Source: Aradus depressus (Eukaryota > Arthropoda > Insecta > Hemiptera > Aradidae). Taken from it: a stretch of 64,000 nucleotides of DNA. The stretch is taken from positions 11,459,079 to 11,523,078 of the forward strand of contig OY759215.1 of the NCBI GenBank assembly GCA_963662175.1. The letters run 5' to 3'. Position 1 is the first letter of the stretch. Each line of letters begins with the position of its first letter. Below the pieces are notes generated by a model. The model was not told where the DNA came from and did no database searches. It saw only the letters and a program-made list of their open reading frames with translations. Below are positions 33,460-45,129 of this stretch, in pieces. A program made the translations under genes and the position numbers.

Positions 33460-33702
33460 CAGGACATTCTTATACCAACCAAAGACCATTCGCCCTCTCT
33501 CTCTCTTCTTCCCCCTTCTCAAAATCATTTCATACTGGCATTACTGGATACCTATATGAAAGTAATGAGTTGACGTCAGCGGTATTTTTTTTTGTTTTAT
33601 TGTACTGCGTGATCCTGAGAGCAACATTCTTATACCCAGTATGAAATAAAGGCGAATAGAGAGAGAGTGATCTGTAAGCGTGGCTGGTATAAGAAAGTCC
33701 TG
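33460..33702. mobile_element. Small TA-flanked MITE (243 bp)
   Basis: Inverted ends CAGGACATTCTTATACCA and TGGTATAAGAAAGTCCTG, each flanked by TA (33458-33459, 33703-33704). The ends extend as CT/GA-rich arms. The TA duplication points to the Tc1/mariner superfamily. Non-coding. Confidence 0.75.
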
Positions 33703-33704
33703 TA

Positions 33705-34019
33705 ATGACCTCATCATATATATTTAATTTTTTTCTTTCTTTTTATAATTTGTGAAAATTTTAGGTAAGCTCCAATTATCCGGTAGGACTTAATTAGTTT
33801 TCGCTTAAGTCAAGCAAACGTCTAAAAAACTGTTAACAGCGTTTATCTCGCATACTGGGCCTTCAAAAAAAAAAAATATATATATAAATAATGTGCTTTT
33901 CAGTTTATTTGAAAAAATGTTTGATTACGTCATAAATTATTTGTGTCTGTTTTCGGTCAAAATCTAATCAGATCTGAGTTAGCACATGTGTCTTGATATA
34001 ATGTATTTATTTACACATA
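33705..34019. other. AT-rich DNA, no gene seen
   Basis: Contains an A run followed by (TA)n near 33858-33880. Nothing else recognised. Confidence 0.4.
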
Positions 34020-34545
34020 GGTTTATATGTAAATTCTAAATCCCATAAGGACACCATATAGTAATTTTCAGCTGTATCGGTCGAAGAGAAGGGAGAACTC
34101 AGAGAAGGGGGCTCAACTCAAAGACCCTAATAACTGGCGATGTATCGACACGAATTTTGTATGAGGTTATAAAGAGCGAAAACTTAACTATTGCGTGCTG
34201 GATAAGTAACTATTTACCAACGAATATTATTATTCCTAAAAGTGCAGTGTTCCAGTGATGCAGTGATCAAGTATTGAGTACTTATTTGCCCACTTTTCAC
34301 ATTGTAATGGAAAATTGCCACAGAAAAGCAGGACCAATTTCCATGGAAAAATAATTTACTGAAGTACCATGGAAAACCTTTCGTTGAATCACAAGATATG
34401 TATATCCCTAGCGCGAATACATCAAGAGAATTTTCGCTCAGTCTATACAACCAAACGACTGATTTATATACAACTGTATATTTGATTAATTCTTGCTGAG
34501 GACGTACATAGCCTGTGATTCACCGATTTTTATTATTATACATTT
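34020..34545 (+). repeat. Family A, 3' modules with an interruption
   Basis: 34030-34190 has the blocks TTTTCAGCTGTATCGGTCG and CGATGTATCGACACGAATTT. 34470-34545 has the 3' end (TTGATTAATTCTTGCTGAGG). The ~270 bp between them is unassigned. Confidence 0.65.
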
Positions 34546-35291
34546 TTTTTTTTTTGAATCGATATACAACGATTTTGTAACAATTCAAATTTTTGAATAT
34601 AGTATGGATTTAAAAAATATTTGTTTTCTCAGATGTTATTGTGCTGGTTTAAGTAATCTTTTGTCTCTTCTCTAATTCTGGAGTCTGAAGTAGAAAGGAA
34701 GGGAGAGGAAATTCAAGAGGTGAGCTTAATTGGGAAACTTGTCTGTGAAAATTAGACAACATAAACTTAAGTCAAAGAGAATAACTTTGGGTAGAGAGAG
34801 AGACCAGGAGGGTAGAATGAGTGAGAGAGCTAACTTCTGACTCCAGCTTCAGTCACTGCGCCATACAAAGTCACTCCTACCCTGCAACTAGCTAGTTAAC
34901 TTATGTTAATGTATATAATGTATATATATATACACTTTATTTCGATTACAATCCCCCCCTTCCCCCTCTCAAATCATGTGGACATTTACGCATCAATTAA
35001 AATACAAAATGGTGACTTCATTGGAGTTGGGTCCTAAAAAGGTGTGTTGGCTGTCTATCGAGCTTTTGAAGAAGCACATTTCAAATGTTGGGACATGAAT
35101 GTTTTTATTTAAAGTGCACGTTTTGCCTCATTTCTGAGTGTTTGCATAATTGTACATGAACAATTTATGCGTCCAACAATTATGCATTTCCAATCAATTT
35201 TAATTGCAATTTGCAACAATTATGCATCTACATTGTATCCATTTTCATTGTAGGCTAAGCTAATATTGTTAAATTACTTCCTCCCTTTCAA
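34546..35291. other. Unassigned sequence
   Basis: Mixed-composition DNA with GAGAGAGA runs near 34794. No gene is recognised. Confidence 0.4.
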
Positions 35292-35530
35292 AGGTCATAT
35301 GGTCATATCGCCTACTACCAGAGCACTCTTTCGTTCCCCTGGTGGACCTGACCCTGACTCAACTGTGGGAGTCCTACATTATTTCCCCCCTAGAGAAGGG
35401 GTCTTTAACGGGTACCTGTAATCGTACAACCTCGGGATTATCGCTTAACTTCCCATCCCAGACAAAATCCTAATGATCTCGGCCGAGTTTCGAACTTGCG
35501 AAGTTAAGCTCTATTGACATGAACGCTACC
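35292..35530 (-). mobile_element. SINE-A, body and diverged head
   Basis: GGTCATATCGCCTACTACC through GTGGGAGTCCTACATT to a mutated inverted B box (GAGTTTCGAACTTGCG). A separate plus-strand SINE-A tail scrap lies at 35667-35698 (GGCATGAGTCACAATAAC). Confidence 0.8.
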
Positions 35531-36032
35531 TATCTCTGAGATGCGTATGTAAGTAATTGGGAAGAAGTGAAGCGGATCCCCTCTGTCTACAAGCTAGATC
35601 GGGTCACTTTTTGTGAATTTGATTGTCAAAAACTACAAATTCGACGAAATACAAAATAAAAATTTGTTAAAGCGCAGGCATGAGTCACAATAACTTACTA
35701 ATACTTATGGATGTCTGAATGTCTGAATTTTTAGGTTAAGTATAAAATTTCGTTATTTTCAAACTATGTTTAATACTTTCTCTGGGTATTCTACAAATTA
35801 ACTAGGCATTATATAGAATGTTAGTAGCTATTTAGGTAATGTATAGAAAAATTGTAGTAACATTATACTTTATTGCAAACATTTGAACGAAAGAGGGAGG
35901 AATCGAGACGTTGCTATGCGCGAACTACAATACACTTTGCCAAGTTAGATTTTGCTATTCTATAAAATTCCTTGGAAATGTCTACAACGCTTTCCATTTC
36001 ATAATTTGCCGTCAGATTTTAAGCATTCTATA

Positions 36033-36099
36033 CAGTGGCGGATTAATCTTCTGCGGGGCCCTAGGTGATTGCAAATGTGGGGCCCCCCTATCTTTAACC

Positions 36100-36131
<32 letters not shown>

Positions 36132-36561
36132 ATAAAAAACGAAAACTTTTCAGCTTCAAACTTTATTGATACAGTTATAATTCTCAAGAATAATTATTTA
36201 TTTAATAGTCTATTGTTTTGGGATGAGACATTTTTAAACCATTGTTGCTAATAGCTTTTAATACCTTTTTTGGGAAAACTGAAATAACATTGTGAAAAAT
36301 GAAAAAGCCGATTTGTTTTTTTATTTTTAAAAAAAATCTTCCTTTATAGGGGGCCCCTCATACCTTTTATTGGGAAAAATAACTCGGGTCAAATTCCTTG
36401 TCAAATTTGACCTGAATTATTTTTCCCAAAAGCGTGTAAAATCATTTTAAAAGTGACAAGGTTTTTTTTTTAGACATTGGGGCCTTCAGCATCGGGGGCC
36501 CCTTTATCATCGGGGGCCCTAGGCACCTGCCTAGGTTTGCCTATTGGTTAATCCACCACTG
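36033..36561. mobile_element. hAT-type MITE with perfect 8-bp duplication
   Basis: Inverted ends CAGTGGCGGATTAA and TTAATCCACCACTG, flanked by perfect 8-bp direct repeats ATTCTATA (36025-36032 and 36562-36569), as for hAT elements. The body contains a 31-C run (36101-36131), several GGGGGCCC words near the right end and a hairpin at about 36368-36428 (TTGGGAAAAATAACTCGGGT pairing with its complement). No transposase is encoded. Confidence 0.9.
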
Positions 36562-36569
36562 ATTCTATA

Positions 36570-37429
36570 CAATCCGTAGTTGCTATATAATGACGGCTTT
36601 TATACAAGGCCGTTTAACATATACAAATATTGACATTTCACAGATGGATCCAGATCCTCATAAGGTTCACCTACAGATTTTCAGTCTAATCGACAGTTGA
36701 AAAACTTTATTGACTAACTGCTTATGTAATAAAAGTATCGACACTACTTTTATGAGGACTGAGAAGTCCCGGGAGTATGATAACTATCGATATATTCAGT
36801 CCAATCCGTCGATCGTAAATGGTTTTAGGGGGAAAACGAAATGTTTCCAATTAATTACAAAAATTCAAGCTGGAGAAATATATACCCATTGATTTACCAA
36901 CAACCTCTTTTGAGTCTAGAAACAGTTTTATAAAAAAAAAAGACAACAATTTCATGAAAGTTAACACCGTAATAACATCTTTTTTTTTTTCTGCTAGTAG
37001 TAAATTTGCATGTTTCATTGTGTTATTTATAGTTGTCGGAGATAAAATTCAAACTTTTTAAGTTGAAAAGAATCATAATTCAGTAAAATTGTGGTTGTCG
37101 GATCAAGAACAGACATAAAAGAGCCCATAACGAAACTTATTTCCGGTTGTAAAAAGGGTGATAAAACATTCAGTTAAGATTCCGTTCGGGATACTTATTT
37201 CTCCATTCTACTTTCATGGGTGATAAACAGTCGGGAAAATGTGAGGAAAGTTTGAATTAAAAACACAATCTGATGTAATGTTCTTTACAGCCAGTTTGGC
37301 CCATGTAGTGATGCGCACAACAGTGACGGTCGGAGTGTGAACATAGACAGATCCAACTTGCATTGCTTATTTTTGCTCATATGCTTAGCTATCTAACATC
37401 AAGCTTATCCATCTAGTCTACAGCTAAAC
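36570..37429. other. Unassigned; weak family A traces
   Basis: 36640-36780 shows diverged family A words (GATTTTCAGTCTAATCGACA). 36837-36887 (GAAATGTTTCCAATTAATTA and on) recurs at 37608-37655. No gene is recognised. Confidence 0.4.
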
Positions 37430-38250
37430 GATGAATAGGGGAAGTTATGTGGTCAGTCAAAATTTCGAAGTTGAGTTTCCAAAAAAAATATTCCAAAAAT
37501 TTAAAAAAAATGTCTGTGTGTCAGTAAACACGATAAATCCCGATAGAATGACTGTATCAACACGAAATTTTATATGTGTATTCAGAACCTTTGATTTTCA
37601 GCGGTATCGAAATGTTTCCAATTAATTACAAATAATTCGAGCTGGAGAAGTATATAGCCAAAGCCAAAGGGAGGGGATATCAGAGGGAGCACAACACAAA
37701 GGGAGGGGGGATCAGAGGGGCACAGCACAAAGAGAGGGGGATCAGAGGGGCACAACACAAAGGAAGGGGGATTAGAGGGGGCACAGCACAAAGGGAGGGG
37801 GATCAGAGGGGGCACAACACAAAGGGAGGGGGGAACAGAGGGAGCACACCACAAAGGGAGGGGGATTGGAGTGGGTACAACACAAAGGAAGGGGGATTAG
37901 AGGGGGCACAACACAAAGGGAGGGGGGATCAGAGGGAGCAAACCACAAAGGGAAGGGGATTGGAGTGGGTACAATACAAAGCGAGGGGGGATTAGAGGGG
38001 GACAACACAAATGGAGGGGTGATCAGAGGGGGCACAACAAAAAACTCCAATAACTGACTATGAATTGAATGTATCGACATGAAATTTATATTTATTTATA
38101 TTCAAAATCCCAGTTAATTTTCACCGAAATCGGCCAAAGGGGAGTAGGGATCAGGGAAGTGGTCTCATTTCAAAAACCCTAATAACTGCCGTATTTCAGG
38201 GAGTTTTGTGAGGGTTCGAAAAACCAGGTGTATTAGTTGAAGTTCACAGA
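37430..38250 (+). repeat. Family A with an expanded G-rich block
   Basis: Start (GGGGAAGTTATGTGGTCAG), one module (GACTGTATCAACACGAAATT), then the minisatellite at 37668-38041, then further modules (GAATGTATCGACATGAAATT). Confidence 0.8.
37668..38041 (+). repeat. ~34-bp minisatellite within family A
   Basis: About 11 tandem units of roughly 34 bp around GGGGGATCAGAGGGGGCACA and ACACAAAGGGAG. The unit corresponds to the purine-rich linker (GGGGGATCAGAGGGGGC) of the ordinary family A module, so the array grew out of that repeat. The Pro/Cys-rich frames on the minus strand are by-products. Confidence 0.88.
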
Positions 38251-38439
38251 ATCCACACGTTTGAAGTCAAACTTATTTTGTTTCCTTGCACTATGACTTA
38301 AATTTACAAGGTTTATTTTTGTTCATTATTGAAATGTGCACATAGGATGTATACACAAAAGTATAACTTAATTAGAAAAATTCATTTATAAAATTTAAGA
38401 AAGCAATTTCCTTTCAGAGAATTATAGATAATTGACATC

Positions 38440-38790
38440 CTTATGAGGTTTTGCATTTAAATATAAAATTTCAAGTCGATACCTTCTTTACATTGGATGT
38501 TATAGGGATTTCTGAATTGACCCCCCCCCCCTCCTCTTCAGCGAATTCCGCTGAAAAGTAATAGCTGATGTTCTTACAGAGCTTTTAATAAGGCTAAGAC
38601 TGTCTCATCAAATTGCGTGTCCATACATTCATTCTAACGGGAGTTATCATGTTCACAGGCACACATACTGACAGCCTTTTTTCAGGATGTCGGAAAACAT
38701 GAAATTCCATTGAAAAATCCGTATCGAATTTCTTTCCAATTACATACACACTTCGTACAGCTGGAGAAGTAACAGTGTTCTAATGATCTG
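38440..38790 (-). repeat. Family A repeat, 5' half inverted
   Basis: Modules AAGTCGATACCTTCTTTAC and CCATACATTCATTCTAACGG, then the inverted start (CTTTCCAATTACATACAC). A C12 run lies at about 38521-38532. Confidence 0.75.
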
Positions 38791-38886
38791 ATCTAAGTTT
38801 CATGAAATTTGACATTTAGGATCCTTATTAAATGGTTTATTTATATTCATTCTAATAACCATATTTTTTTTTTTTTTTTTTTTTCA

Positions 38887-39018
38887 GAGCGAGTGACGGC
38901 TGCAACTGTACATAAAGAAAATCTGCTCATACCGCAGTCGTTCTCCATAAAAATAAAGTACCATTTCGGAGACATTGGACTCAAAATCTTGTGGTCACTT
39001 ATCTGTAATGTATCGTAG
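38887..39018 (+). other. Possible terminal exon, unrecognised
   Basis: A T18-type pyrimidine run and TTTCAG (ending at about 38886) precede an open stretch of about 43 codons (RVTAATVHKENLLIPQSFS and on) to a TAG at 39016-39018, followed by AATAAA-like words (AAAAAATAAAAAAAATG). It has the form of a last exon but the protein is unfamiliar and the surroundings are AT-rich, so this may be chance. Confidence 0.25.
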
Positions 39019-39388
39019 CTTTAAGAAAAACAAAAATTATTAAAAAATAAAAAAAATGAAAATAAAACGTAATTTTAAAATATATATATGTGTGTATGAC
39101 ATATACATATGTAGGTACAACATAAGAAAATCAATGTGTAAATGTAATAAAGAAGATATATCTTTAAAAAAAATAAAAATAAAAAAAATAATAAAAAGGG
39201 AATATTTGTCACTCAAATGAGTTTCTTACCACAACAATTATTGTTAAATTTAGTTCCATCTTTAAATATTATAGAAATATATGATTGTTGTATATTATAT
39301 CAATATTTTTAATTTGAACCTCTGTTTCTATGGTTAAATAAAGATTGTAAAGTTATATTGCTTCGGTCATGGTCTCAGTACTGCCCCA

Positions 39389-40160
39389 ATGTTGAAAAAA
39401 TGTACCCGCAAAGCTGTCATCTTCCCCACTTATATCTTTAATTTCATGCTTCGCCTTTCCTACTTCCCAGTTCTTTGGAAATGTTGTGTCATCACTCTAG
39501 TCCCAGAACCTGATAAACCTAAACATTTACTCTCTTCTTATCGCCCCATAAGTCTTCTTCCTACTCCTTCTAAACTCTTTGAAAAAATTCTTCTTAGCCG
39601 CCTATTACCTTTCTTCGAAGAACACGAACTTATTCCGAATCATCAGCTCAGTATCCGACTGAAACACTCAACTCTTCAACAATTTCACAGAATAGTTGAC
39701 GAAATTTTTTCCGCTTTGGAAAGGAAGTGTTATTGCTCCGCAACATTTTTGTCTGGCATGTTGGGCTGCTGTATAAGCTAAAACATGCGATCACTGACGG
39801 ATATTATCGTCTTCTCCGCTCTTACTTGGATGATCGCTTTTTCCATGACAGACAGGCCACTCTGACGTTCATCTCATAAGAAATGGAGTCCCTCAGGGGT
39901 AATTCTATGTTCACTCCTTTACATCGCAAGCTCATCCAGCATCCCAACATCGCCTCAGACGGTCTTAGTCACCTATGCTGATGACATAGCGAACGTTTCG
40001 GCTAAAGCCGGGTCCAAATCTCTGCAGGAGCACTTACACTACCTTGAGGGATGCCTGCGTCTGTGGAAGGTAAAAATAAATTAAACCAAATCACTCTATG
40101 TTACATTCGCCTGGAGGCGCGGTGACTGCCCAACTGAATGGCTCAATAATGTTCCTCTGA
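39389..40160 (+). pseudogene. Jockey-like reverse transcriptase fragment
   Basis: Decayed reverse transcriptase of a jockey-like non-LTR retrotransposon. The first frame (39389-39781) has LRLSYFPVLWKCCVITLVPE, then SSYRPISLLPTPSKLFEKIL and HSTLQQFHRIVDEI, the fingers/palm order of jockey RTs. A frameshift and deletion near 39755 remove the first catalytic Asp region. A second frame resumes (GLLYKLKHAITDGYYRLLRS) and, after further breaks, the catalytic box YADDIA is intact at 39974-39991, followed by LHYLEGCLRLWKVKIN and a stop. The sequence passes into family A at about 40165, so endonuclease, C-terminus and tail are missing. Not functional. Confidence 0.92.
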
Positions 40161-40440
40161 AACACGACAAAGACGTACAAATTTCAGAGTTATCAGCCGA
40201 AGATAAAGAGGGGTTCAGGGGAGAGAGGGCTCAGTTCAAAAAACCCTAATAACTGCCGATGTAATGAATTTATCGACAAATAATTTAGTATGAGGATTCA
40301 GGAGCCCCTATGTAAGTCAACTATCGAATATTAGAGCAAACGGTCAACTGTTTTGGAGAGAGAGTGAAAAATTAATAAATTAACTCGTCTTGGGGAAGTT
40401 CATTGCCGATGATTCAACGACGACTTTCAATTTTTTTTAT
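40161..40440 (+). repeat. Family A, 3' modules
   Basis: Starts inside a module (AATTTCAGAGTTATCAGCCG) directly at the end of the RT fragment and continues to the 3' end (ATTAATAAATTAACTCGTC). Confidence 0.8.
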
Positions 40441-41701
40441 CCACTGAGCCGATTTGAATAAAAATGTATAGCAACCTACATTAATGTTTCAATGTTGAAA
40501 GAAGTCGATGCTATCAAAGAAAAAATGATATTATACTATTTTTAATTGTTTGCCTTCCACTTTTTATTTTCTAAATTAAGTTTCACTTAAAAAAAAGTAG
40601 ATGATATTTTGGAAGGCTTGGAGATTCGGCTTTCTTTAAATGAGGATACAAACAGTCTAACAAAAAAGTAGAGTTTAAGAACTCGCTTCTCCTGCCTGAC
40701 CTACCTGATGATAGAGGCTGGTTTCATACTAAGGGAAATAGCCGTCCTATAGGTGATATATTGTAAATAGTGCTTGGCTGGTTGATATAAAGATATTTAT
40801 TATATGGATTTTATTTCTAAACGTGAGCATATAATTTAATTATATAATTTAAAAAAAAAAAAAATTACTTATTTTTTATATTCTAAGGCAAAAATTCTTT
40901 TTGATGTATGTTGAATTATAATATAATACATATTATGTACTTATTTACTTTTTCGTTATTAAGTATATTTTATATGAATGTTTTTTGTATGTAGAGTGAG
41001 TGAACCTCGCTATCCGCACCCCTTTGAGCTATGCCAATAGTTCTTTAGCCTCTATACTGTACAGATGGGGTATGCAAGTTTTTTTTTTTTTTTTTGTTAC
41101 TCTGTTTTCTGGTGCTTTAAGATTTGCAATTTACTTTTCATTATTTTTTTATTATATTTATTCAATCATAGATGTGCTACTGTCGGATCTGGTAAGCAGT
41201 GGGATGACAAGTCTTTTACGATATTCCTATGAGCTATACGACTATTTGGTTTTGCGAAACTAATTTTGTCCAGTAATATTGGTACAATTGGATTAGTCTG
41301 TAATGAGAGCTGAAACAGCAAAGAATGTGAAGTCTGAAAAACGAAGGTTTAGGAGGAGGGACATGTTTTTGTGGTCCTGACAGAACTTGGAAACCACCGC
41401 CTATTATACAGTCAAATTATCTTGGATAATTTTCGAATAAACGGCACTGTATCATTTCTCAACCTTCCCTTCAGACAGGAAAAAAATATGCTCAAAAAAA
41501 AAAAAATTGAAATGATGCTTGCAGGACTTTTGTGCTAGAACTAAATGTTCGCATTAAATTAAAGAATCAGGAGCTGCTCAGTCTGTACCGACTTCAAGCG
41601 ACTGAGCTACTCGGCAAGAGTTGCCCGCACCGAGCCAGCTTAGTTAGTCCCTTCTGGAGATATTCTAGGAGGCCCAAATACGATATTCATTTTTCTCACA
41701 G
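40441..41701. other. AT-rich unassigned DNA
   Basis: No recognisable gene. A/T runs occur at 40850-40866 and 41080-41096. 41570-41660 has scattered tRNA-like words (GACTGAGCTACTCGGC) that may be a decayed SINE head leading into the copy at 41702. Confidence 0.4.
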
Positions 41702-41852
41702 ATCTTACACCCGGCCGAGATCCTAAGGTTTTTTTAACTGTGAGGTGAAAAAAAAACCTTAAGCACGCCGTCCTACGGTTGGAACGTTAAGCGATGGTCC
41801 CGAGCCTGTACGATGTCAGAAACTCGTTGAGACCCTTACCCTAGATGAAGGG
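41702..41852 (+). mobile_element. SINE-A fragment
   Basis: CACCCGGCCGAGATCCTAAG, AAGCACGCCGTCCTACGG and GTCCCGAGCCTGTACGATG match the SINE-A body. The tail is missing. Confidence 0.75.
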
Positions 41853-42509
41853 AACAGACCTTGCTAATAGTTTTATATATCCTACGCCACTTCTGAATAC
41901 GTTCGCGTTCCGCAATCGGGTAAAAAGTTTTATGTTTCATTTTTGTAACTGCATCCTGGTGGAAATAGGGTGTTGCACTGAATTTGGGCCATCTTGCATA
42001 AAAACATTTATTTGATCAAATTATGCCCATTACTTAAACTTTCCAATGTCCACTGACAGCCCTAAGGTTCTTTGCGGCTCCAACCTGCTGATACTTGACA
42101 CTTATGGACTGATATCCCTCAATTCCAGTATTTACTGACAACTAATACGTCACCGGTCCTAGTTTGCTGTTACTGTTTCAACAAACATTTTACCGGCGTA
42201 TCTAAAAGCTATCTCATATAAATTTCCTCTCAGAAAACTAATACCGTTGACCGGTGAGAGAAACGCAGATAAACTTTTCCTCTCTGCCTATTTAAATTTT
42301 ATGTAGTTTTTCTCTTTTCAATCAACACTTTTAATTATGTTTGCTGAGGTTTCTAATTGTCTTTTCTCAAGTTTCTTGAATGATTTCAACTTATTTCTTT
42401 AGCTTCTGTTCAATTTAACTTTGAAACTTGAGCCGTGGCGTCTGTACTAATATATTAAGTTATTATTAGAGTCAATGTTCCCTTATTTTATTATTTTCCC
42501 AACAATTTA
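41853..42509. other. Unassigned sequence
   Basis: No gene or repeat border recognised. Confidence 0.4.
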
Positions 42510-42644
42510 CTTCCCTAGATATACGAAGTATAGGGGAAGTCATGTAATTAGTCAGAAGTTCGATGTATTTTTACCGGAATTTTATGGTCTCTCGTAAACA
42601 CGAATACTCCTGATAGAATGAATGTATCGACTCGAAAATTTAAA
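42510..42644 (+). repeat. Family A, 5' end
   Basis: ATAGGGGAAGTCATGTAATT and GAATGAATGTATCGACTCG. Passes directly into jockey-like sequence at about 42645. Confidence 0.8.
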
Positions 42645-44040
42645 TGTGTATGTGTATATTCAATACGATCTGGCATGTCGGTCTTTTGTATAAACTAATA
42701 TCCTTCAATTTTCCTGATTGCTTAGTTCACCTCATCCGTTCGTATTTACTTAACATATATTTCGCAGTTCACATAGCACAGACAAATTACCTTAATTTCA
42801 AAGTAGTGGCCTGTATCTCTCAAGGCTCTGTGTTAGGCCCAACATTATTTAATTTATACATAAACGACATTCCACGGACAACAAACATGGACATATTCCT
42901 TTACGTTGAGGACACAGTTATCGTTTCACACTCCTGAAGGACAGACACAATAAATCATAGACTAACGGACGCTTATAGATGCATCAAACGGTTTTTCTAT
43001 AAAATTAATGAAAGAAAAACTGAAGCGATCTTGTTTACAAAAAGACCCCAGGAAGTAGAACATTTGGACTGGACCGATACAGTAAAATTCCTTGTTCTTC
43101 TTGACAGACGACTGACCTTCAGGCAACATATCAGACAGAAAGCAAATACTGTGAGCGGACTTGTGTTCTCCTTGTTCCCGTTACTCCACAGAAAGGCAGC
43201 CCTTAATCTAACCAATAGACTCCTCTGTTGCTTCCAATGGTAACGTATGCATGCCCAGTATGGGCCTGTCTTGCAAGCAATACCAACTCTTCAAGTGGCT
43301 CAAAAAAAATGCCTTAGATTGGTTGGTAGCTACTCGAGGGACACCTCCATCCTCCAAATCCATGAAGACCTAAATGTTGAGTATGATAATTCCAAAGCCT
43401 ATGTGACCGTTTGGACTAAAAAACAATATTTGACTTACATAGTGGCTTCTGAATTTTCAAACTAAATTCAGGCGTTTCAGTCAAAAACTCTCAGACTGAT
43501 AGCACAATGCCCCCCATACATAAACAACAGAACACTTCATAACGATCTTATGATACACACAGTACCCGACACAATACAAACTACTTACATACTTTTTTTA
43601 GAAAACTTTATACACATACAAACCCAGAAATACGTACTTTATCTTCACAACACTTACCACAAAATCCCCCACGAAGGTTGAAGAGAAGATGGAACCGCGA
43701 CTTACTGCCACCTTAAATCCCATTCGTTCTTAATATTTTTTTTTACATTATTTTCCTTTACTTTTATTATCTCTCTTATCCATCCATCAAAATTGTCTTT
43801 CAATTCCTTTTTATTTATTATTATTTTTTTTTTTTTCTTTATTCATTTATTTATTTTCTTTCTTGTCCTAATAATTAAGATAAATTTTCGTCCCGAGGAC
43901 CTACCACTGGGTGGCCTTCCTCTCACATGCCATTCACGCCAACATATCACTACCTACCATCATAGATGCTGGTTGTTGCTCCCTAGCAACAGTTGTTTCT
44001 TTATAAGTGAAAGACAAAAAAAAAAAAAAAAAAAAAAAAA
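42645..44040 (+). pseudogene. Jockey-like LINE, 3' half with poly(A)
   Basis: Second, longer jockey-like remnant. 42644-42937 encodes IWHVGLLYKLISFNFPDC, then GSVLGPTLFNLYINDIP and a catalytic box changed to YVED (42902-42913) in place of YADD. After a stop and frame changes, 43031-43243 has FLVLLDRRLTFRQHIRQKA and 43247-43465 has QVAQKKCLRLVGSYSRD, the jockey thumb and C-terminal order. The C-terminal HNDLM...HEG region follows, then a 3' UTR (GGTGGCCTTCCTCTCACATG) and a 25-A tail at 44016-44040. It is 5'-truncated and broken by at least three stops or frameshifts. The tail matches the minus-strand copy at 11492-11969, so both belong to one family. Confidence 0.93.
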
Positions 44041-44664
44041 TGTGTGCGATACATTCGTCAGTTATTAGGGTATTTGAGTCAAACCCCTTGTTGTGGAAGT
44101 CACTTTTGAACTTTCTGCTGACTATAACGTAAACCGAAGCTATTACATGTTTGTATATATTTTGTGGAATTAGACAATAATAGTTCATAACTAGACATGA
44201 CGATGGTGTGAGGCCGAAACCGGTAGTTTTATTTTTATAAATATCTTTAGTGGAATAGACAATATTTCAAAAAATAAGTTTGTTTTATTTATTACAAATT
44301 CCACATGTCCGCGTTCCTCAACTTAGAAGTTGGAATTAGACAATGTGAAAGCTAAACAATTTTTTTTTTTTTTTTTTTTTTTTTTTCTTCTATATCGACA
44401 CAGATCGCAGAAATGTATTCGGACATTGATGAAAATCATTAGTGCAGATAATTGTGAGTGGGGGGGGGCATCAAATGCCGTTCCGGTAATGACAGGAGGG
44501 GAGATATGAGGGAAAAATTTCGTTCCCGATGAAAACAACTGGAAAATTCATGATATGTCTCTTGAGGGAAATATTCCTTTCATGGGAAAATTGTTTTTGT
44601 TCATTTATCTGACTTTGACTGTCATGGAGTCATTTCATTACACTTTGACCAAATTATTTCTTTT
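44041..44664. other. Family A scrap, CCGAAAC element, T27 run
   Basis: 44041-44095 is inverted family A right after the LINE tail. 44195-44225 has GACGATGGTGTGAGGCCGAA then ACCGGTAG, followed by GTGGAATAGACAATATTTC and an AT-rich tail, resembling the end of a Penelope-like or similar retroelement (inference). T27 lies at 44360-44386. Confidence 0.45.
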
Positions 44665-45080
44665 TACTTCCCCGAGGTAGAGAGGAAGTTATGCTATCTA
44701 AAAAAAAAAATTGATGCGAATTAGTATTCAACGGAATTTCATGTTTTCCGACCTCCAGATTCCAAATGTGAAAAAAGAAAATGTCCGTCTGTGTGTCTGT
44801 GAATACGATAGCTCCCGTTAAAATGAATGTATCGACAAGAAACTTAGTGTGTGAATTCCGATCTGTGCAGGATCGGCAGAAGAGAAGGGGGGATCAGAGG
44901 GGAAATTCAAAAATTTTAATAACTAACCGAATGAATTTATCGACATGTATGAAAATTTAGGAGCCTCGCAACTATCGATTATTAGCGCAAACGTCGATTG
45001 GTTTTGGATGGGGAGCGACAAATTAATTGATTAACTCGTTCTGGGGAAGTGAATTGCCGGAGATCTCTTATTTTCTCCGT
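44665..45080 (+). repeat. Family A, shortened copy
   Basis: Starts AGAGGAAGTTATGCTATC, passes a module (AATGAATGTATCGACAAG) and reaches the 3' end (ATTAATTGATTAACTCGTTC) in about 400 bp, so middle modules are deleted. Confidence 0.82.
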
Positions 45081-45129
45081 AACTTCTCTGCGCTTTCCGA
45101 TACCCCCTATGAAGCTTTGACAATGAGAG

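Noticed and set aside
37582..38080. Pro/Cys-rich ORFs (minus) and Gly-rich ORF (plus)
   Set aside because: By-products of the 34-bp minisatellite within family A.
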